Shown: positions 8,334 to 16,231 of the stretch, in pieces
Numbering within the stretch: the first letter of the stretch is position 1
Layout of the letters: each line of letters begins with the position of its first letter
DNA from: Comamonas sp. BIGb0124
Lineage (GTDB): Bacteria > Pseudomonadota > Gammaproteobacteria > Burkholderiales > Burkholderiaceae_C
Direction of reading: 5' to 3'
Length of the DNA stretch: 64,000 nucleotides
Assembly (NCBI RefSeq): GCF_003752175.1
Contig: NZ_RJVF01000015.1
Coordinates: 186,001-250,000 of the forward strand
Made by a program: the position numbers and the translations under genes
Notes under the pieces: model-generated
Databases searched by the model: none
Told to the model about the DNA's origin: nothing
The model's input: only the letters and a program-made list of their open reading frames with translations

Positions 8334-9062
8334 TTACCGCTGGGTGGCCCTGCCCCGCTTCGGTCTGCTGCCCGTTTCCCGAGGAGCAGGATCCGCTACG
8401 GCTTCGGGTCCGCCCGAAAGCACAGGCGACGGCGGGGGCGCCGGCGCATACAGCCCGGTACGGACAAACTTCTCGTACACATCGGCCAGCGCCTCGACCG
8501 AGAACGCCGTGCGATCGACATACTTGTACTGGTAGAGCATGGTCATGTAGCTGCGGATGCCCATCAGCATGAACACGATGGGCGCGAGCTCCTCCTGCGT
8601 ATAGGCGGTGATCTCGTCGCGCTGGACGGCGCGGCCCAGCGACTTCAGGTAACCCTCGTACATGGCGATCACATGCCGGTGATAGGCCGTGGGCGCAAAG
8701 ATCTCGGCTTCGTTGAGGATGCGCAGGAAACCCGGATTGCGCCGGCAGAAATCGAAGTACGCCACGAACCGGGCCCGCTCGCGAGCGGCGCCGGTCAGCG
8801 TGGGTTCGAGCTTGGCCTGCACGTGGGCCACCAGCCGGTCCCCGAGGAAGGGCAGCAACTGCTCGAAAATGTCCTGCTGGTTCTTGAAGTAGTTGTAGAA
8901 CGTGCCGTTGGCGATCTTGGCACGTTGGGTCATCTTGGCGACGGTGGCCTCGGCGTAGCCCTCTTCACCCACCACGGCGATGGCGGCCTCCATCAGCGCG
9001 CGGCGCGTGTATTCCTGCTTGTCGCCGCGGCTGAGTTTGACGTTGATGAGTGAATTGGGCAT
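8334..9062 (-). CDS. TetR-family regulator of the adjacent acyl-CoA catabolic cluster
   Basis: I take the ATG at 9062 (242 aa); in-frame upstream ATGs exist at 9092 and 9107. The N-terminal helix-turn-helix runs TRRALMEAAIAVVGEEGYAEATVAKMTQRAKIANGTFYNYFKNQQDIFEQLL, here cited by its ends: TRRALMEAA, then GTFYNYFKNQQDIF. The C-terminal ligand domain resembles TetR proteins that sense acyl-CoAs. It lies just downstream of the acyl-CoA synthetase on the same strand (53 bp apart), and a pair of 18-bp palindromes in the divergent promoter at 12344-12491 are the likely operators. It carries a proline-rich tail of about 45 residues. Confidence 0.88.
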   Translation of the reverse strand: MPNSLINVKLSRGDKQEYTRRALMEAAIAVVGEEGYAEATVAKMTQRAKIANGTFYNYFKNQQDIFEQLLPFLGDRLVAHVQAKLEPTLTGAARERARFVAYFDFCRRNPGFLRILNEAEIFAPTAYHRHVIAMYEGYLKSLGRAVQRDEITAYTQEELAPIVFMLMGIRSYMTMLYQYKYVDRTAFSVEALADVYEKFVRTGLYAPAPPPSPVLSGGPEAVADPAPRETGSRPKRGRATQR

Positions 9063-9115
9063 GCACTTGAAAGAGAACGGCACACCGGCCATGCGCTTTT
9101 CATGCACGGCCGGGT

Positions 9116-10633
9116 TCAGGGGTTGAGGGATGCCGCGAGGGCTCGCTTGAGGATTTTGCCCGAAGCGTTGCGCGGCAGGTCGTCCAAGATGACCAGGGTC
9201 TTGGGGACCTTGTAGCGCGCCAGCCGTTCACGGCAGTGCGCCAGCAGTTCGTCGGCCGTCGTCGCCCGGCCGCTACTCTTGAGCACGACATAGGCGGCCC
9301 CGACTTCGCCCCACCGCTCGTCGGCCATACCGATCACGGCCGAAAGCAGGACCCCCGGGTGGTCGCCGAGCACACGCTCGATCTCGGCCGGGTAGACATT
9401 CTCGCCGCCGGAGATGAACATGTCCTTGAGGCGGTCGACGATGTAGACGTAGCCGTCGGCATCGATGCGTGCACCGTCGCCCGTCCTGAACCAGCCGTCC
9501 TCGAACGACAGCCGTGTCGCGTCCGGGTTGTTCCAGTAGCCGGACATGCAGACGGGCCCCCGAACCCAGAGCTCTCCGGGCTCGCCGGTCGGGCATTCAC
9601 GCCCGTCCGCCCCCATGATCTTCATCTGCACGTGCATCGTGGGATGCCCGCAACTGCCCACCTTGCGCTGAACGTCGTGCATCTCGGTGACGAAGATGGC
9701 GGGCCCGATCTCGGTCATGCCATACGCAGGCTGCAACGGCAGGCCGGTGGCGATCAGCTCGCGGATCAGGGCGTTGGAACTGGGCGAGCCGCCCATGCCG
9801 GCGATCTCGAGTGTGGGCAGCCGCGTGGTCTCGAAGTCCTGCACCTGGGTGAGCATCGCGTAATGCGTGGGCGTGCCGAAGAAATGCGTAATGCCCACAT
9901 CCGCATCGGCCAAGAGCTGCAACGCACGTGCGGCATCGTAGTCCCGCTGCACGATCACGGTGCCGCCGGCATACAGGATGGCGTTGGAATAGCAGTTGAG
10001 CCCGCCGGTGTGGAACGTGGGCATGGCGCACAGAAACACCGCACGATCGGTGATGCGCGACGGGCTGAGCCACGACACCGCATTGAGATGCATCATGCGG
10101 TACGACAGCATGGCCCCTTTGGGACGCCCGGTGGTGCCCGAGGTGTAGAGGATCATCCAGGGGTCCTCGTCCTCGACCGTCACGGGGTCGGCGCGGCCTT
10201 CGCGAGCGGCACAGTGCTCGTAGGCCGAGTCGCACGCCGCGGACGGATGGATCTCCACCTCCGGCAGTTCCGCGCCGCACAGTTGCCTGAACTCGGCATC
10301 GTGGAAGACGACACGCGGCGCGCAGTCAGCCGCGATCCACGCCAGTTCGGCCGCGCTCAGGCGCCAGTTGGCCGGGACAAAAATGGCGCCGATGCGGGCG
10401 CACGCAAACTGGAGCTCGAAGGCCTCGGTGCAGCTCTTGGAGAGCAGCAGAACCCGGTCGCCGCGCTGCACGCCGTACTGCACCTGCAGGCTGAAGGCCA
10501 GCGCATCGACGCGCCGGTCCAGCTCGGCGTAAGTCCGGGTGACCGCTTTGGCATCGTCGACCAGCGCCTGGTGATGGGCACGGTAGGTGGCGTGATGCCG
10601 GATCCAGTCGTTATAAATGGCAATGTGTTTCAT
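9116..10633 (-). CDS. Acyl-CoA synthetase (AMP-forming)
   Basis: Activates a carboxylic acid to its CoA thioester using ATP. The 505-residue ANL-superfamily enzyme has the AMP-binding P-loop YTSGTTGRPKG at about 163-173, the YGMTEIGP adenine-site motif, the hinge DRLKDMFISGGENVYP, and the C-terminal catalytic lysine in ASGKILKR. The ATG at 10633 is chosen because the conserved N-terminal fold starts there, though the frame is open further upstream. It is third on the minus strand after the thiolase-like and DUF35 genes (50 bp gap). The acid is not predictable; medium-chain or aromatic acids are plausible. Confidence 0.92.
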   Translation of the reverse strand: MKHIAIYNDWIRHHATYRAHHQALVDDAKAVTRTYAELDRRVDALAFSLQVQYGVQRGDRVLLLSKSCTEAFELQFACARIGAIFVPANWRLSAAELAWIAADCAPRVVFHDAEFRQLCGAELPEVEIHPSAACDSAYEHCAAREGRADPVTVEDEDPWMILYTSGTTGRPKGAMLSYRMMHLNAVSWLSPSRITDRAVFLCAMPTFHTGGLNCYSNAILYAGGTVIVQRDYDAARALQLLADADVGITHFFGTPTHYAMLTQVQDFETTRLPTLEIAGMGGSPSSNALIRELIATGLPLQPAYGMTEIGPAIFVTEMHDVQRKVGSCGHPTMHVQMKIMGADGRECPTGEPGELWVRGPVCMSGYWNNPDATRLSFEDGWFRTGDGARIDADGYVYIVDRLKDMFISGGENVYPAEIERVLGDHPGVLLSAVIGMADERWGEVGAAYVVLKSSGRATTADELLAHCRERLARYKVPKTLVILDDLPRNASGKILKRALAASLNP

Positions 10634-10683
10634 CGCTGTGTTCCATGCCACGGCCAGGGGGTCTGCGCGGATACGACGCCTGC

Positions 10684-11052
10684 CTAGCGGGCCGTCTTGA
10701 AAACCGGCAGGGTCTTGCCGTCGCGTTGGACGAAGTCGAGCTTCAGTTCGTCTCCGACCGCAAGCGAGGCGCTGTCCACCACATTGGTCAGCATGCTCAC
10801 CCCCTCGTCCAGCGCCACGATGGCGATGTCGAAAGGCAGCAGGTGTTCGAACGCACTGGGCGGATTGGCCAGCACCCGCGTATGGGTGACGACCCTGGCC
10901 GTGCCCTTGGCGGGTTTCCAGTCGTATGCTTCGCCCCAGCAGTGCGGGCAGGCGTGCCGTGGATAGAAATGGACTTTGCCACAAGACCGGCAATGCGGCA
11001 GCAGCAGTTTCCCCTGTGTCAGGCCGTCGAAATAGGGTTGCAGGATACGCAT
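10684..11052 (-). CDS. DUF35 OB-fold zinc-ribbon protein, partner of the thiolase-like enzyme
   Basis: A 122-residue protein with the rubredoxin-like zinc ribbon at the N-terminus (Cys21, Cys24, Cys35, Cys38 in CRSCG and CPHC) and an OB fold after it (VVTHTRVLANPP, then LPFDIAIVALDEG). DUF35 proteins form complexes with thiolase-fold enzymes, for example the steroid aldolase Ltp2 and the BbsAB thiolase, where they help bind acyl-CoA. Its start is 5 bp from the stop of the thiolase-like gene, the tight pairing seen in those systems. Confidence 0.9.
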   Translation of the reverse strand: MRILQPYFDGLTQGKLLLPHCRSCGKVHFYPRHACPHCWGEAYDWKPAKGTARVVTHTRVLANPPSAFEHLLPFDIAIVALDEGVSMLTNVVDSASLAVGDELKLDFVQRDGKTLPVFKTAR

Positions 11053-11057
11053 GTCGT

Positions 11058-12251
11058 TCACCGTGCCTCTCGTCCCAGAATCACCACCTGGGCATCCATG
11101 TAGGAGCCCCCCGTGCTGGTCTCGAGCACCAGATCGGCCTTGGGGACCTGGCGCTCGCCGCCCTTGCCCATCACCTGCCGCACCGCCTCGACCATCACCG
11201 CCACGCCGCCGCCGGCCCCTGTATGACCTTGCGACAGCATGCCGCCGTTGGTGGTCATGGGCAGCTTGCCGCCAGGCCAGGTGTGGCCTGCCGCGACAAA
11301 CGCGCCGGCCGCGCCACGTTCCACCAGACCCAGCTCTTCCAGCGCGATGAGGTTGAACACGGGATAGGAGTCGTAGATTTCCGCGACGTCGATGTCCTTG
11401 GCGTCGACGCCGGCCATGGCATACGCATCCGCCCCGGCATCGGCATAACCGAAGCGGGTCATGTCCTGTTCCTGCGACAGCGCATAGTGTGTGACCCGTC
11501 CCCCTACGCCCAGCACGTAGCAAGGGGAGTCCGTCAGGTCGGCGGCGGCTTCGGCACGCGTCACCACGAAGGCCGATGCACCGTCGGCCAGCATGTTCGA
11601 CTGCTTGGCGTGCAAGGGCTCGGACAGCACCTTCGAGGCCATGACCTCTTCCACGGTGAGGGGCTTGCGGAACATTGCATGGGGATTGAGCTCGGCCCAC
11701 TTGCGCAGCGCCACGCAAACCGACGAAATCTGTTCTTCGGTGGTGCCGGTCTCGTGCATGTAGCGCCGGGTGATGAGCGCCGCGATCGAACTGAAATGCT
11801 GCCCGAACGGACGCTCCCATTCCTGCGGAATGCCAAGGGTGGAGAACACGTCGATGGCCTGCTCGATCGGCAGGCCGGTGCCCAGCCGATCGGCATGCAC
11901 GCACAGCACGTTGCGTGCGATGCCGGATTTCACCAGTGCACTGGCCGTCTTGAGTAGCGTGCTGCCGCTCGCGCCACCGGCCATGACCTGCAGGTTCGCG
12001 TGCACGCTGCCGCTCATCCCCAGTTCCTCGACCAGGTGGCCGAAGATCAGGTCGCTGTTGAAGTCGCGGCTGAAGATCGAGCCGGTGGGCATGATCACAT
12101 CGATCTGCCGCCGGTCGAGTCCGCTGTCCTTCACCGCCATGCGGGCCACTGCGGCCGCGGCCTCCAGCGCGCTGCGATCGGCGAATTTTCCTGTGGGGAC
12201 TTCCCCGATGCCGACCACTGCGGCAAGCGGGCCACTTCGAGTATGGGCCAT
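11058..12251 (-). CDS. Thiolase-fold enzyme without catalytic cysteines, probable Ltp2-like acyl-CoA aldolase
   Basis: A 397-residue thiolase-superfamily protein of the SCP2/acetyl-CoA acetyltransferase branch. The ATG at 12251 has AGGA 8 nt upstream; an in-frame ATG at 12326 would only add a poor leader. The site that holds the nucleophilic cysteine (C-A-S-G) reads GASG here, with Gly93 replacing Cys. The C-terminal second cysteine site reads ETSTGGSY with no cysteine. The substrate His is kept (NGGMLSQGHTGAGGG) and two tyrosines sit in AEIYDSYPVF. Known Ltp2-type retro-aldolases share this cysteine-less thiolase fold and pair with DUF35. Retro-aldol cleavage of a beta-hydroxyacyl-CoA is therefore inferred over thiolysis. 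Confidence 0.85.
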   Translation of the reverse strand: MAHTRSGPLAAVVGIGEVPTGKFADRSALEAAAAVARMAVKDSGLDRRQIDVIMPTGSIFSRDFNSDLIFGHLVEELGMSGSVHANLQVMAGGASGSTLLKTASALVKSGIARNVLCVHADRLGTGLPIEQAIDVFSTLGIPQEWERPFGQHFSSIAALITRRYMHETGTTEEQISSVCVALRKWAELNPHAMFRKPLTVEEVMASKVLSEPLHAKQSNMLADGASAFVVTRAEAAADLTDSPCYVLGVGGRVTHYALSQEQDMTRFGYADAGADAYAMAGVDAKDIDVAEIYDSYPVFNLIALEELGLVERGAAGAFVAAGHTWPGGKLPMTTNGGMLSQGHTGAGGGVAVMVEAVRQVMGKGGERQVPKADLVLETSTGGSYMDAQVVILGREAR

Positions 12252-12343
12252 CCGTTTTCCTGTTGGGTTGATTTTGGGGCTCGCCTGGAACGAGGGGAAC
12301 ACGGCGTTCAGTGTGTTCGAATTCAATCCCCCATGTCAAGAAA

Positions 12344-12361
12344 AATGAATGCTCAATCATT
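12344..12361. promoter_or_regulatory. 18-bp palindrome, candidate TetR operator 1
   Basis: AATGAATGCTCAATCATT has 8-bp arms around a 2-nt centre with one mismatched pair. It lies 83-110 bp upstream of the thiolase-like gene start on the minus strand. A second copy of the same design is at 12474-12491. The pattern resembles operators of TetR-type fatty-acid regulators. Confidence 0.6.
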
Positions 12362-12464
12362 TTTCAATTCACTAGAAATAGAGTCATGAAAACTGATTTT
12401 AGCCATTTCTCACTGATTTTTTAGGTTTTTACCCTCAAGATTCTTTTTCTAGATTCAACCCTCA

Positions 12465-12493
12465 TTGACATTAAATGACTGTGTATTCATTAT
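12465..12493 (+). promoter_or_regulatory. Candidate promoter of the binding-protein gene, overlapped by operator 2
   Basis: TTGACA at 12465-12470 and CATTAT at 12488-12493 are separated by 17 bp, a good sigma-70 arrangement. AATGACTGTGTATTCATT at 12474-12491 fills the space between and into the -10 box and matches operator 1 in its AATGA...TCATT frame. AAGGAG at 12510-12515 precedes the ATG at 12521. Binding here would block polymerase, so repression is the inferred mode. Confidence 0.6.
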
Positions 12494-12520
12494 TGAGTCG
12501 ACAAAATACAAGGAGACACC

Positions 12521-13726
12521 ATGATTTCACGAACGCTTCGAGTGGCCGTGAGTGCCGTCGCCCTGGCCGCGGCGACGCTTGCGCAGGCACAGGTATCCGG
12601 CGACAGGGTTCGCATCGGTTTCATCACCGATCTGTCGGGTCCGTTTGCCGACAACGACGGCCCCGGAGGACTCGAAGCCGTGAAGATGGCGGTGGCCGAC
12701 TTCGGTGGCAAGGTGCTGGGAAAACCGATCGAGGTGCTGTCGGCCGACCACCAGAACAAGGCGGATATCGCTTCGGCCAAAGCGCGCGAATGGGCCGACA
12801 CCCAGGGCATGGACATGCTGGTCGGCGGAGCGAACTCGGCCGCCATGCTGTCCATCAACAAGATGGTGCCCGACAAGAAGTTCGTGTTCCTCATCGTTTC
12901 GGCAGGCGCCACGCAATTCACCAACGACGACTGCACGCCCTATACCGTCCAGTACGCCTACAACACCACGGCAGTCGCGCGCACCCTGGGCTCGGCCGTG
13001 GTGGCGCAAGGCGGAAAATCCTGGTATTTCCTGACCACCGACTACACCTTCGGGCACTCGCTCGAAGCCGAGGCCACCAAGATCGTCCAGGCCAACGGCG
13101 GCCAGGTTCTGGGCAAGGTCCGGCACCCCATCAGCGCCTCCGATTTCTCGTCGTTCCTGATGCAGGCGCAGGCCTCCAAGGCCCAGGTCCTGGGACTGGC
13201 GTCGTCGGGCAGCGATACGCTCAACGCGATCAAGGGCGCACGCGAGTTCGGTCTGACACAGTCCATGAAGCTGGCGGGCCTGCTGATGTTCGTGGGCAAC
13301 ATCGACAGCCTGGGGCTCGACGATGCACAAGGCCTGCTGCTCACCGAGAGTTGGTACTGGGATCAGAACGACGCCTCGCGTGCATTCGCCAAGCGCTATT
13401 TCGAAAAGATGAAACGTATGCCCAACAGCCTGCAGGCAGCCAACTATTCGGCGACGTTGAGCTATCTCAAGTCGGTGGAAGCGGCCGGCACGGACAATGC
13501 CGACAAGGTCATGCCCGAAATGCGAAAGATGAAGATCGACGACATGTATGCCAAGGGCAGCATCCGCGCCGACGGCCAGATGATTCACGACTTCTATCTT
13601 TACGAAGTGAAGAAGCCCTCCGAATCCAAGCGCCCCTGGGACGTCATGAAACAGGTGGCAATGGTGCCCGGCGACAAGGCTTTTGCGCCGCTCTCGGAGT
13701 CCACCTGTCCCTTGCTCAAGAAGTGA
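12521..13726 (+). CDS. Periplasmic binding protein of a branched-chain-amino-acid-type ABC transporter
   Basis: A 401-residue exported protein with a Sec signal ([20 protein letters not shown], cleavage near AQAQ at residue 24) and a type I periplasmic-binding fold (VRIGFITDLSGPFADNDGPGG, then HQNKADIASAKAREW). In Burkholderiales, LivK-like proteins near CoA catabolic genes often bind aromatic or other carboxylates rather than Leu/Ile/Val. No permease or ATPase lies nearby. A livHMGF set without a binding protein sits at 42613-46577. The gene diverges from the aldolase/synthetase operon and shares its palindromes. Confidence 0.9.
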   Translation: MISRTLRVAVSAVALAAATLAQAQVSGDRVRIGFITDLSGPFADNDGPGGLEAVKMAVADFGGKVLGKPIEVLSADHQNKADIASAKAREWADTQGMDMLVGGANSAAMLSINKMVPDKKFVFLIVSAGATQFTNDDCTPYTVQYAYNTTAVARTLGSAVVAQGGKSWYFLTTDYTFGHSLEAEATKIVQANGGQVLGKVRHPISASDFSSFLMQAQASKAQVLGLASSGSDTLNAIKGAREFGLTQSMKLAGLLMFVGNIDSLGLDDAQGLLLTESWYWDQNDASRAFAKRYFEKMKRMPNSLQAANYSATLSYLKSVEAAGTDNADKVMPEMRKMKIDDMYAKGSIRADGQMIHDFYLYEVKKPSESKRPWDVMKQVAMVPGDKAFAPLSESTCPLLKK

Positions 13727-13775
13727 TGCCGCCTCTGCAGGCAGGGCGTTTCAATCCTCCATCGAAAGCCGGAAC

Positions 13776-14549
13776 ATGAGCCCGACGAGACTGAAAGACA
13801 AGTGTGTCGCGATCACAGGCGGTGCATCGGGCATCGGGGCCGAGGGGGTGCTGCTGTTCGCCCGCGAAGGGGCCCGCGTGGTGGCCATCGACAGAGACCG
13901 CGATGCGCTCGATGCGGTGGTGCACCAGGCACCGCCGGGCAGCGTGAAGGCCGTGGTGGCAGACCTGGCAGACCCCGAAGCCGCGTGTGCCGCACTGGCC
14001 GAAGCGGCCAGGCTGCTGGGGCGGCTGGATGTGTTCTGGGGCAACGCCGGTGTGGTGGGTCCTGCTGGCATCGAGGACCTGACACTGGCCGATTACGCGA
14101 ATGCCGAGGCAATCAATCTGCGTGCCAACGTACTCATGGCCGGCGAAGCGGTTCGGCTCATGCGTGCAGCCAGCGGCGGCGCCATGCTGTTCACGTCATC
14201 GATATCGGGACTGGTGGGCTCACGCAAAAGTCCGGTCTACGCCGTGACCAAACACGCCCTGCTGGGGCTGACGCGATCCCTGGCCATTGCACACGGCGCG
14301 CACGGCATCCGGGTCAACGCCATCTGCCCGGGCATCACCGAAACCCCCATGCTGCCGCACGCCATGGGCCGAGGGCTGGACACACAGGCCATGGAAAAGA
14401 ACAAGGCCGATCACCTCGCTGCGATTCCGCTGGGACGTGCGGCCGAGGCCAGCGAGATCGCACGGGCGGCGCTGTGGCTGGTGTCCGACGAAGCCTCTTA
14501 CGTCACCGGCGTCGCGCTGCCCGTGGATGGCGGCTACACCTGCGGTTGA
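13776..14549 (+). CDS. Short-chain dehydrogenase/reductase (first of two)
   Basis: A 257-residue classical SDR with the NAD(P)-binding TGGASGIG at about residues 14-21, WGNAGV, catalytic Ser in FTSSISG and Tyr/Lys in YAVTK, and the C-terminal YVTGVALPVDGGYTCG. The Asp after the second strand (AIDRDRD) suggests NAD preference, fitting an oxidative catabolic step such as oxidation of a hydroxyacyl-CoA. It follows the binding protein by 49 bp in the same direction and precedes a second SDR. Confidence 0.9.
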   Translation: MSPTRLKDKCVAITGGASGIGAEGVLLFAREGARVVAIDRDRDALDAVVHQAPPGSVKAVVADLADPEAACAALAEAARLLGRLDVFWGNAGVVGPAGIEDLTLADYANAEAINLRANVLMAGEAVRLMRAASGGAMLFTSSISGLVGSRKSPVYAVTKHALLGLTRSLAIAHGAHGIRVNAICPGITETPMLPHAMGRGLDTQAMEKNKADHLAAIPLGRAAEASEIARAALWLVSDEASYVTGVALPVDGGYTCG

Positions 14550-14601
14550 ATCCAGAAACCCGCCTGCGGCACGCGCTGCAGCCGCACCCAGAAAGCAGAC
14601 C

Positions 14602-15396
14602 ATGAAACTGAAAGGCAGAACGGCCCTGGTCACGGGCGGGGCCAACGGCATCGGCGCGGCCATCGTCGAATCGCTGGCGGACGCGGGCGCCACGGTCTAC
14701 TCGCTCGATCTGGCAACGCCGCCGGCAGCGGCTTCGATGCGCCATGGCGTGCATGCACTGCAGGGCGACGTGGGCCGCCCCGACGACATCGCGCAGGCTT
14801 TCGCCGCCATCGACCAGGCAGGCGGCGGCATCGACATCGTGGTTCACAACGCCGGCATTCAACGCGCGGGGCTGTGCGGCCAGCTTTCGCATGCGGACTG
14901 GTCCGCGGTACTGCGCACTCATCTCGACGGCATGTTCCTGTGTGCCAGCGCAGCCATTCCACGCATGAGCCGGCAAGGCCGAGGCGGCAGCATCGTCGCC
15001 ATTTCGTCTGCGGCAGCCTTCGTGGGCCTGCCGGGCCGCGCGGCCTACACGGCGGCCAAGGCGGGACTGGTCGGGCTGGCGCGTTGCCTTGCCGTCGAAA
15101 CCGCAGCACATGGCATCCGCGTGAATACCGTGGCCCCCGGCTTCACGCAAACCCCGTTGATCGAACGCGCCATGGCCGACGGATCGCTCAGCGAGGCGTG
15201 GATGCTCGAACGCGTGCCCGCCGGACGCCTCGCCAGGCCCGAGGATATTGCGACCGCCGTGCGTTTTCTCTGCAGCGACGACGCCACCTACATCATGGGG
15301 CAGACCCTGGTGGTCGACGGCGGCTGGACCGCTCAGGGCATCGGCAACGCGCCAGGCTGGCTGCGGCAGGAAACCGCATCCACCGATACCCACTGA
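14602..15396 (+). CDS. Short-chain dehydrogenase/reductase (second of two)
   Basis: A 264-residue SDR with TGGANGIG near residue 12, HNAGIQ, catalytic Tyr/Lys in YTAAK and IMGQTLVVDGGWT at the end. The acidic residue after strand two (YSLDLAT) again favours NAD. It is only moderately similar to the first SDR, so the two probably act on different intermediates or stereoisomers. The gap to the first SDR is 52 bp and to the thioesterase 7 bp, consistent with one transcript. Confidence 0.9.
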   Translation: MKLKGRTALVTGGANGIGAAIVESLADAGATVYSLDLATPPAAASMRHGVHALQGDVGRPDDIAQAFAAIDQAGGGIDIVVHNAGIQRAGLCGQLSHADWSAVLRTHLDGMFLCASAAIPRMSRQGRGGSIVAISSAAAFVGLPGRAAYTAAKAGLVGLARCLAVETAAHGIRVNTVAPGFTQTPLIERAMADGSLSEAWMLERVPAGRLARPEDIATAVRFLCSDDATYIMGQTLVVDGGWTAQGIGNAPGWLRQETASTDTH

Positions 15397-15403
15397 CACC
15401 GGC

Positions 15404-15928
15404 ATGACGATACCGGAAAAAGCCGCGATGCAGCCCGGCCCCGACCAGACGAACGCCCTGCACTCCCGCCCTGTGGTCGTGCCTGCCGAATGGCTGGATC
15501 TGTACGGGCATATGAATGCCGCCCGCTACTTCGACGTCTTCGTCGCCACCGGCTACAGCCTGCTGTCCCAGGTGGGCTTCGACGAGGCCTACGCTCGCGA
15601 TCGGCGATGCGGAATCTTTCTGGTCGATGCACGCATCCAGTATTTTCACGAACTGAGGCTGGGCAGCTGCATCTCTCTGCGACTGCGTATCCTGCAGGCC
15701 GACGCGCGGAGGATGCAGGTTCTGATCGAGATGCTGGACGATGCGCAGGGGCACGTCGCGGCGCTGCTGCAGCAGCTGTTTGTACATGTGAGCCTGGAGA
15801 CCCGCCGGTCGGCGCCCTTCGAGACGCCGCTGCGCGAGCGCATCGGGCAACTGATTCGGCAGCACGGCGAGTGCCCGCTGCCCAACGGAGTGCAACGCCG
15901 GCTGGACTGGCGTCGGCACTCCCCCTGA
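15404..15928 (+). CDS. Hotdog-fold acyl-CoA thioesterase (4HBT type)
   Basis: A 174-residue hotdog protein. VVPAEWLDLYGHMNAARYF carries the acidic residue and HxN core of the 4-hydroxybenzoyl-CoA-thioesterase group, and FLVDARIQYFHELRLG forms the central strands. Similar domains occur beside or fused to carnitine and hydroxyacyl dehydrogenases. Here it probably releases a free acid from a CoA intermediate. An alternative start at 15428 would remove 8 residues. Last gene of the plus-strand operon. Confidence 0.82.
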   Translation: MTIPEKAAMQPGPDQTNALHSRPVVVPAEWLDLYGHMNAARYFDVFVATGYSLLSQVGFDEAYARDRRCGIFLVDARIQYFHELRLGSCISLRLRILQADARRMQVLIEMLDDAQGHVAALLQQLFVHVSLETRRSAPFETPLRERIGQLIRQHGECPLPNGVQRRLDWRRHSP

Positions 15929-16231
15929 ACCGCACCCGACCGGCGGCCCCGGCCCACTGCGGCCGGCCCCTGGTTTGACCTCTTGCTCCACCGCGCGCTC
16001 TTGGGCAAGCTGGCCGGGTCGGCCTGCAACACCCCCCAGATTCCCAGGCGCGCCCTCCACCCGTGCCGACTCGATTGCATCCCGCCTCACGCGGGTCTGC
16101 TGCACGCCGGAGCGTCGACGATCACGGGCAGCAACAGCCCGTCCGACGGCACGCCGTCACCCACGCGGGTGCCGTGATCTGGCTGCGCGATGCATCCTGA
16201 TCCCACGACAAAACACTCTGGAGACAACAGC
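15929..16231. other. Gene-free interval with nested hairpins before the Bug gene
   Basis: No convincing reading frame. GATCACGG at 16120-16127 pairs perfectly with CCGTGATC at 16172-16179, enclosing CACCC/GGGTG (16158-16171) and GACGGC/GCCGTC (16145-16158). An alternative hairpin ACGGGC/GCCCGT (16124-16142) would compete with the outer stem, and CCCGC/GCGGG forms at 16081-16095. The block ends about 50 nt before the start codon at 16232. Whether it is a regulatory leader or GC-driven chance is open. Confidence 0.35.

Noticed and set aside
11058-12251. Annotation as an ordinary acetyl-CoA acetyltransferase
   Set aside because: Both catalytic cysteine sites lack cysteine, so simple thiolase activity is unlikely.
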